Positions 60,901 through 64,000 of a stretch of DNA of 64,000 nt are shown here, piece after piece. The stretch comes from Branchiostoma floridae (Eukaryota; Chordata; Leptocardii; Amphioxiformes; Branchiostomatidae). The notes beneath the pieces were generated by a model. That model saw only the letters and a list, made by a program, of their open reading frames with translations, was not told where the DNA came from and did not search any database. A program made the translations under genes and the position numbers. Location of the stretch: the NCBI RefSeq assembly GCF_000003815.2, contig NC_049989.1:13753918-13817917 (forward strand), read 5' to 3'. How positions within the stretch are numbered: position 1 is the stretch's first letter; each line of letters opens with the position of its first letter.

Positions 60901-63749
60901 CATGTCGTCATGCAGTTACGTCATGTCGTCATGTAGGTACGTCATGTCGTCATGTAGGTACGTCATGTCGTCATGCAGGTACGTAAATGTCGTCATGCAG
61001 GTACGTAAATGTCGTCATGCAGGTACGTAAATGTCGTTATGCAGGTACGTGAATGTCGTCATGCAGGTACGTAAATGCCGTCACGCAGGTACGTAAATGC
61101 TGTCATGCAGGTACGTCATGTCGTCGTCATGTACGTACGTCATGTCGTCGACATACAGGTACGTAAATGTCGTCATGCAGGTACGTCATGTCGCCTAGTA
61201 TCGTCATGCAGGTACGTAAATTTCGTCATGTAGGTACGTCATGTCGTCACGCAGGTACGTAAATTTCGCCATGCGGGTACGTCATGTCGTCATGCAGGTA
61301 CTTAAATTTCGTCATGCAAGTACGTCATGTCGTCGTGCTGTTACGTCATGTCGTCACGCAGGTACATCATCTCGGCGGCGGTATACCGCAATTGACGTCT
61401 TTCTAACAAAACACATTGTTACGATTCTAGAGTCGCGCCCATCTCTGTTCTTAAAGGAAAAAAAAAGGTTGAATATACCTAGTTGTGACTTGCAATCATG
61501 CTCGAAAACTGTTGGATGAATTGGCATTTCGCAGCTACAATTTTGGCCATATCGTCCTTTTTGGAGTCCTTTCCGGGCTTTATTTTGGCATTTTCATCTT
61601 CTAAGCTGACAGACAGTTCTATGATCATTTGATCAGCGTATTTCATGTCTTTCATGACGTGATCTCAATTTCGTATTATTACATCATCAGGAGAATAACG
61701 CAGTCGCCGTTGTAGACCTTGCCACAGCTTCAGTAGACGAGCTGTACTCGCTGGGCGTTAAGAACTGGGCCGAGTCAGGAATGGACGCAAGTGACAAGGA
61801 CGGCGGTACGTAACAACAAATAGTATAAACCTAAAATAAACTAAGTACTCAGTCTAATAAAAAGTATGAAAACGATTGGTACTCTTGACATTGTATCCCT
61901 GTTTGTAGTCGGCCTGTTACTTACTGGTCGTTGCTATTTTTCCATTGTTAGCCTTTTTTATGTACAGTTTTTTTTTCTAGTTGAAATAAAATCAATATAA
62001 CAAAAATCATAGACAATGATGCCTAGACGTCATATAACGTTTCATAAAGGCTTTACAGTTTTAGCGTCTTGTTTGAAATTATGTTTTTCATGGTTATCAG
62101 CGACAAAATTCTAACTTTTCCTCTGACAATTATGAAAAATAGCACAGGAAGACTTACTGGTAGCTTTGAACTTTGCTTGTTTAGATTCTGGAAATTATAC
62201 ACGTGTGGATAAGCTTTATTTTACTTTACTATGAGATGTTAACGTTAACCCTGATTATAAACGTTAACATACCACAACGAGCCTCAGTTCAAAACTAAAC
62301 GAGATACTCTGTCTGACCTGATTGTAACGCTCTTACTACAACAAACTTGTCTTTGTGTCACGGTTAACTCCAGCTTTAGAAAATTCAATATTGGCAAATT
62401 ACATCATACAGGTATACGTATCAACAACTGGCCTATCTACGCCTACTACCAACCGGACTGCATCAAATACCTAGAGGTCGGAGGTCACGGTCTGCTCCTC
62501 ACGTCCAATGAGGGTGCCGTTAGGACAACCCTCGGGAAGGGACGGTACTTCAGCGAGGTGTGGAGAGGGGAACGGTTCGTAGAGAGTAAGTGATTGGTCA
62601 ACTGTTTCGGATCAATTACCTACGTGCCCCAAATGGTACATGTATCTTGAGATGCACTTCCTTTCTCTTCCGCTAGATGCCGTGCTTGCGCCATCAGTCA
62701 CTGGCATGATGGCCGTGGCGTTGGGAGACAACACCATGCTTGGTAAGTTCTGCTTACGCTACGTCCTTCCGATTCCGTCATAAATTGAAACATGAAGTTC
62801 TTCTTTCGCATTAAACCTCGTACTCTTCGATGGCCAATCCTAGATAAAGTCATTTTTTGTGCGCTTGAAAGTTGATAGATTTTTTGAAGATTGTTATACT
62901 GCTTTGCAGGTCGTCTAAAGTTCACTAATTGTGATGGGAATTCATCTCGATACCCGGGCATGTTTGATACGTTTTACACCTTCGGAGGAAGAAGCTTTTC
63001 CCTGTGGAACGCGACCACTCTAGAACAGGTTTGTGAGTGTTGCAAAAATTACACAGATAATAATAGTATAGAGACTCAAGACATAACCTTGCCATTCTGG
63101 CGAAGGTAAAAAAAAACACCTAACACAGCACAACAGTATGCCCCTTTAGAATGTGCTGGACAATGTAAAATGTCAATGGCAGTGGGGTGCGCATCGATAT
63201 CACCTAGTTGATAGGAATATTATAGACGAAACTAGAAAGGCAATATTTGAAAGTAGATGCAAAATAGTTATTTTCACATGGTCAAGTCTGCTATATTTAT
63301 TCCTACTTAAACACATTGATGTATATGGTGACCAGCCCCTCCATCTCTGTCCTGCCACTTACTACACAATGTAATCTAACACCACGGGATGTCTGCTACT
63401 TTTACCAGAAGACATTGTGACGACCGTATGGTCCAGGTCATTGACCTTAAATCTGTTCGGAGAAGAGGGAGAAGACAATATGTTCCTTGAAGCTGTTGTG
63501 CTCGGAAAGAAGTGACATAAAACTTTGGTCCCCTTGCGGCTACTTCTGCAGTTGCAGGAGTATTTTTGTATCCTTCGGGCATACTTGTTAAGGTTCTTGA
63601 ATTGGGCATCTACCCAGATATGGGACAGCGGCGATGACGTAGAGGCCAGGCATGCGCAGTACTACCCTTCCCTGTTCAACAGTGAGTACAAGAGCAAGTA
63701 CAAGGACGACCGGCCCACCTGGACCATGGACGAGGCGTCTTCTGACATG
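54968..63749 (+). CDS. MSP130-like: MSP130-like secreted glycoprotein, choice-of-anchor I family (3' partial)
   Basis: Relatives of the sea urchin biomineralisation protein MSP130 are secreted or GPI-anchored beta-propeller-like proteins. Exons: 54968-55163, 55458-55543, 56672-56816, 59370-59440, 59702-59835, 60624-60768, 61691-61805, 62412-62585, 62677-62742, 62910-63028, 63618-63749; all GT/AG and in phase, 461 residues so far. The start at 54968 gives a signal peptide (hydrophobic [18 protein letters not shown]); an upstream in-frame ATG at 54917 would bury it. Family landmarks are [73 protein letters not shown] and VWDSGDDVE (last aligned with IWDSGDDVE here). The C terminus is off the right edge; the last donor (GTGACG) is weak. 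MSP130 genes have been proposed to come from bacteria by transfer. Intron 3 holds a nested LINE/MITE and intron 6 starts with a splice-donor array. Confidence 0.9.
56529..56608. repeat. Fold-back repeat with 35-bp arms
   Basis: TTAATATCATCCATGTGGTT, then TACTTGCTGTT, pairs with AACAGCAAGTA, then AACCATATGGATGACATTAA, with two mismatches and a ten-base loop. It lies in intron 2 of the MSP130-like gene, ending about 60 bases before exon 3. Confidence 0.92.
56891..58997. mobile_element. Palindromic MITE split by a LINE insertion
   Basis: The left part 56891-56969 (AAAGCCCC, TTTAGCTCGGCCGAGTTGTC, AGCGAGCTC) and the right part 58867-58997 (GAGCTCGCT, GACAACTCGGCCGAGCTAAA, GGGGCTA) are inverted copies. 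With the inserted LINE and one copy of its 13-base duplication removed, the two form a near-perfect palindrome of about 200 bases running through ATAACCCTGATGCC and GGCATCAGGGTCAT. Confidence 0.9.
56970..58866 (+). mobile_element. 5'-truncated RTE-type LINE with open reverse transcriptase frame
   Basis: A non-LTR retrotransposon flanked by the 13-base target duplication AGGTATAACCCTG (56957-56969 and 58867-58879), ending in GGTAAGGTA repeats typical of RTE tails. One open frame runs without stops from the 5' junction to TGA at 58844-58846 (about 625 codons; ATG-started part 57335-58846). Motifs in order: [48 protein letters not shown] (catalytic Asp), [19 protein letters not shown] (catalytic FADD), [18 protein letters not shown] and [11 protein letters not shown]. 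The apurinic-type endonuclease domain is missing through 5' truncation, so it cannot move by itself. The intact frame and exact duplication suggest recent insertion. Confidence 0.93.
59890..60180 (+). mobile_element. LINE 3' end fragment
   Basis: The frame at 59912-60094 contains [16 protein letters not shown] and [10 protein letters not shown], the C-terminal signature of many non-LTR retrotransposon ORFs (FxRxIxxWNxLP...A.SLDSFKxRL). After the stop comes a 3' part with CGCTGCGTGCCTGCGAAGCT and the tail TATATAGATACAGATACAGA. It shares this tail with 39040-39225. It sits in intron 5 of the MSP130-like gene. Confidence 0.8.
60769..61370 (+). repeat. 21-bp minisatellite made of splice-donor copies, about 28 units
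   Basis: It starts exactly at the exon 6 boundary of the MSP130-like gene. The exon end GTCGTCATGCAG plus the donor GTACGTCAT is the repeat unit, so nearly every unit carries CAG, CAA or TAG followed by GTACGT. The first four units are in frame with the exon and would add seven residues each (VRHVVMQ) before a TAG at 60850-60852. Later units drift (GTACGTAAATGTCG). Confidence 0.95.
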
Positions 63750-63803
63750 GTGACGTATCTATGTGGTAACATTGTCTGCGGGGGAAAGGTGTAGCATTTT
63801 AGA

Positions 63804-63994
63804 TTAGCCAACAAAGTGCACACAGATAGTCTTCAATATGAAGCTTACATGGTACAGCAGGAACTTTACCGCCGTGAAACACCCTGCTGGCTATCTGATG
63901 TAAGGAAACTCTTAGAGGAGTCCGGCTTTGCCTACCTGTATATAAACGGTCACTCTAACGTACCCTCTCATCGAAATCAACTAAAGCAAAGGTG
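63804..63994 (+). pseudogene. LINE ORF C-terminal fragment
   Basis: An open frame contains MVQQELYRRETPCWLSDVRK, then LLEESGFAYLYIN, and ends at TGA 63992-63994. The W-x2-DVR-x-LL-x3-GF-x3-Y pattern resembles C-terminal regions of non-LTR retrotransposon proteins. A second piece (frame at 63153-63374 with [18 protein letters not shown]) may belong to the same insertion family on the other side of MSP130 exon 11. The assignment is tentative. Confidence 0.45.
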
Positions 63995-64000
63995 AAAGAA

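Noticed and set aside
60607-61030. Open frames rich in repeated VRHVVMQ or MSSCRYV
   Set aside because: These read from MSP130 exon 6 into the 21-base array. Only the exon up to 60768 is taken as coding; extension is treated as a splice-variant question.

Overview
The window is animal genomic DNA: AT-leaning, rich in introns, packed with small mobile elements and minisatellites, and carrying two runs of N (21910-22354 and 42991-43767) typical of a draft shotgun assembly. The gene content (P2X receptor, NUDT9, a catalase-like/lipoxygenase fusion, MSP130), together with a very dense load of fold-back MITEs, CR1/RTE-type LINE ends and tRNA-derived SINEs, points to an invertebrate deuterostome. 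A lancelet (Branchiostoma) is my best guess. That is inference from gene families; no alignment was run.

Four multi-exon genes were rebuilt by hand from reading frame, splice sites and intron phase. (1) 990-3518, minus: the first three coding exons of a P2X ATP-gated channel; the rest lies off the left edge. (2) 27734-31335, plus: a complete six-exon NUDT9-type ADP-ribose pyrophosphatase. (3) 38375-52619, plus: a complete 17-exon, 1055-residue fusion of a catalase-like (allene oxide synthase-type) domain, a PLAT domain and a lipoxygenase domain, matching the domain order of the coral AOS-LOX. (4) 54968 to beyond 63749, plus: eleven exons of an MSP130/choice-of-anchor I secreted protein, running toward the right edge. 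A weak two-exon minus-strand candidate lies at 12359-13210.

The rest is repeats. 3.5-27 kb is a gene-poor accessory region. It holds unrelated minisatellites and repeat duplications crowded between 10.2 and 15.3 kb, a 2 kb stretch with repeated X-box (RFX-type) palindromes at 18-20 kb, and TA- and TTAA-flanked non-autonomous DNA transposons at 23-25.6 kb. Introns of the plus-strand genes also carry palindromes, LINE ends and fold-back elements, including an RTE-type LINE inserted inside a palindromic MITE in the MSP130 gene.

The main result is that the AOS-LOX-like protein has an open frame and clean splice sites over all 17 exons, yet has lost key metal/heme residues in both enzyme domains: the distal Asn and proximal Tyr of the catalase-like part, and the third His, the Asn and the C-terminal Ile of the lipoxygenase part. 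It looks like a retained double pseudoenzyme or a repurposed protein. Second, in two genes a tandem repeat has copied an exon end together with its 5' splice site, giving arrays of candidate splice donors.
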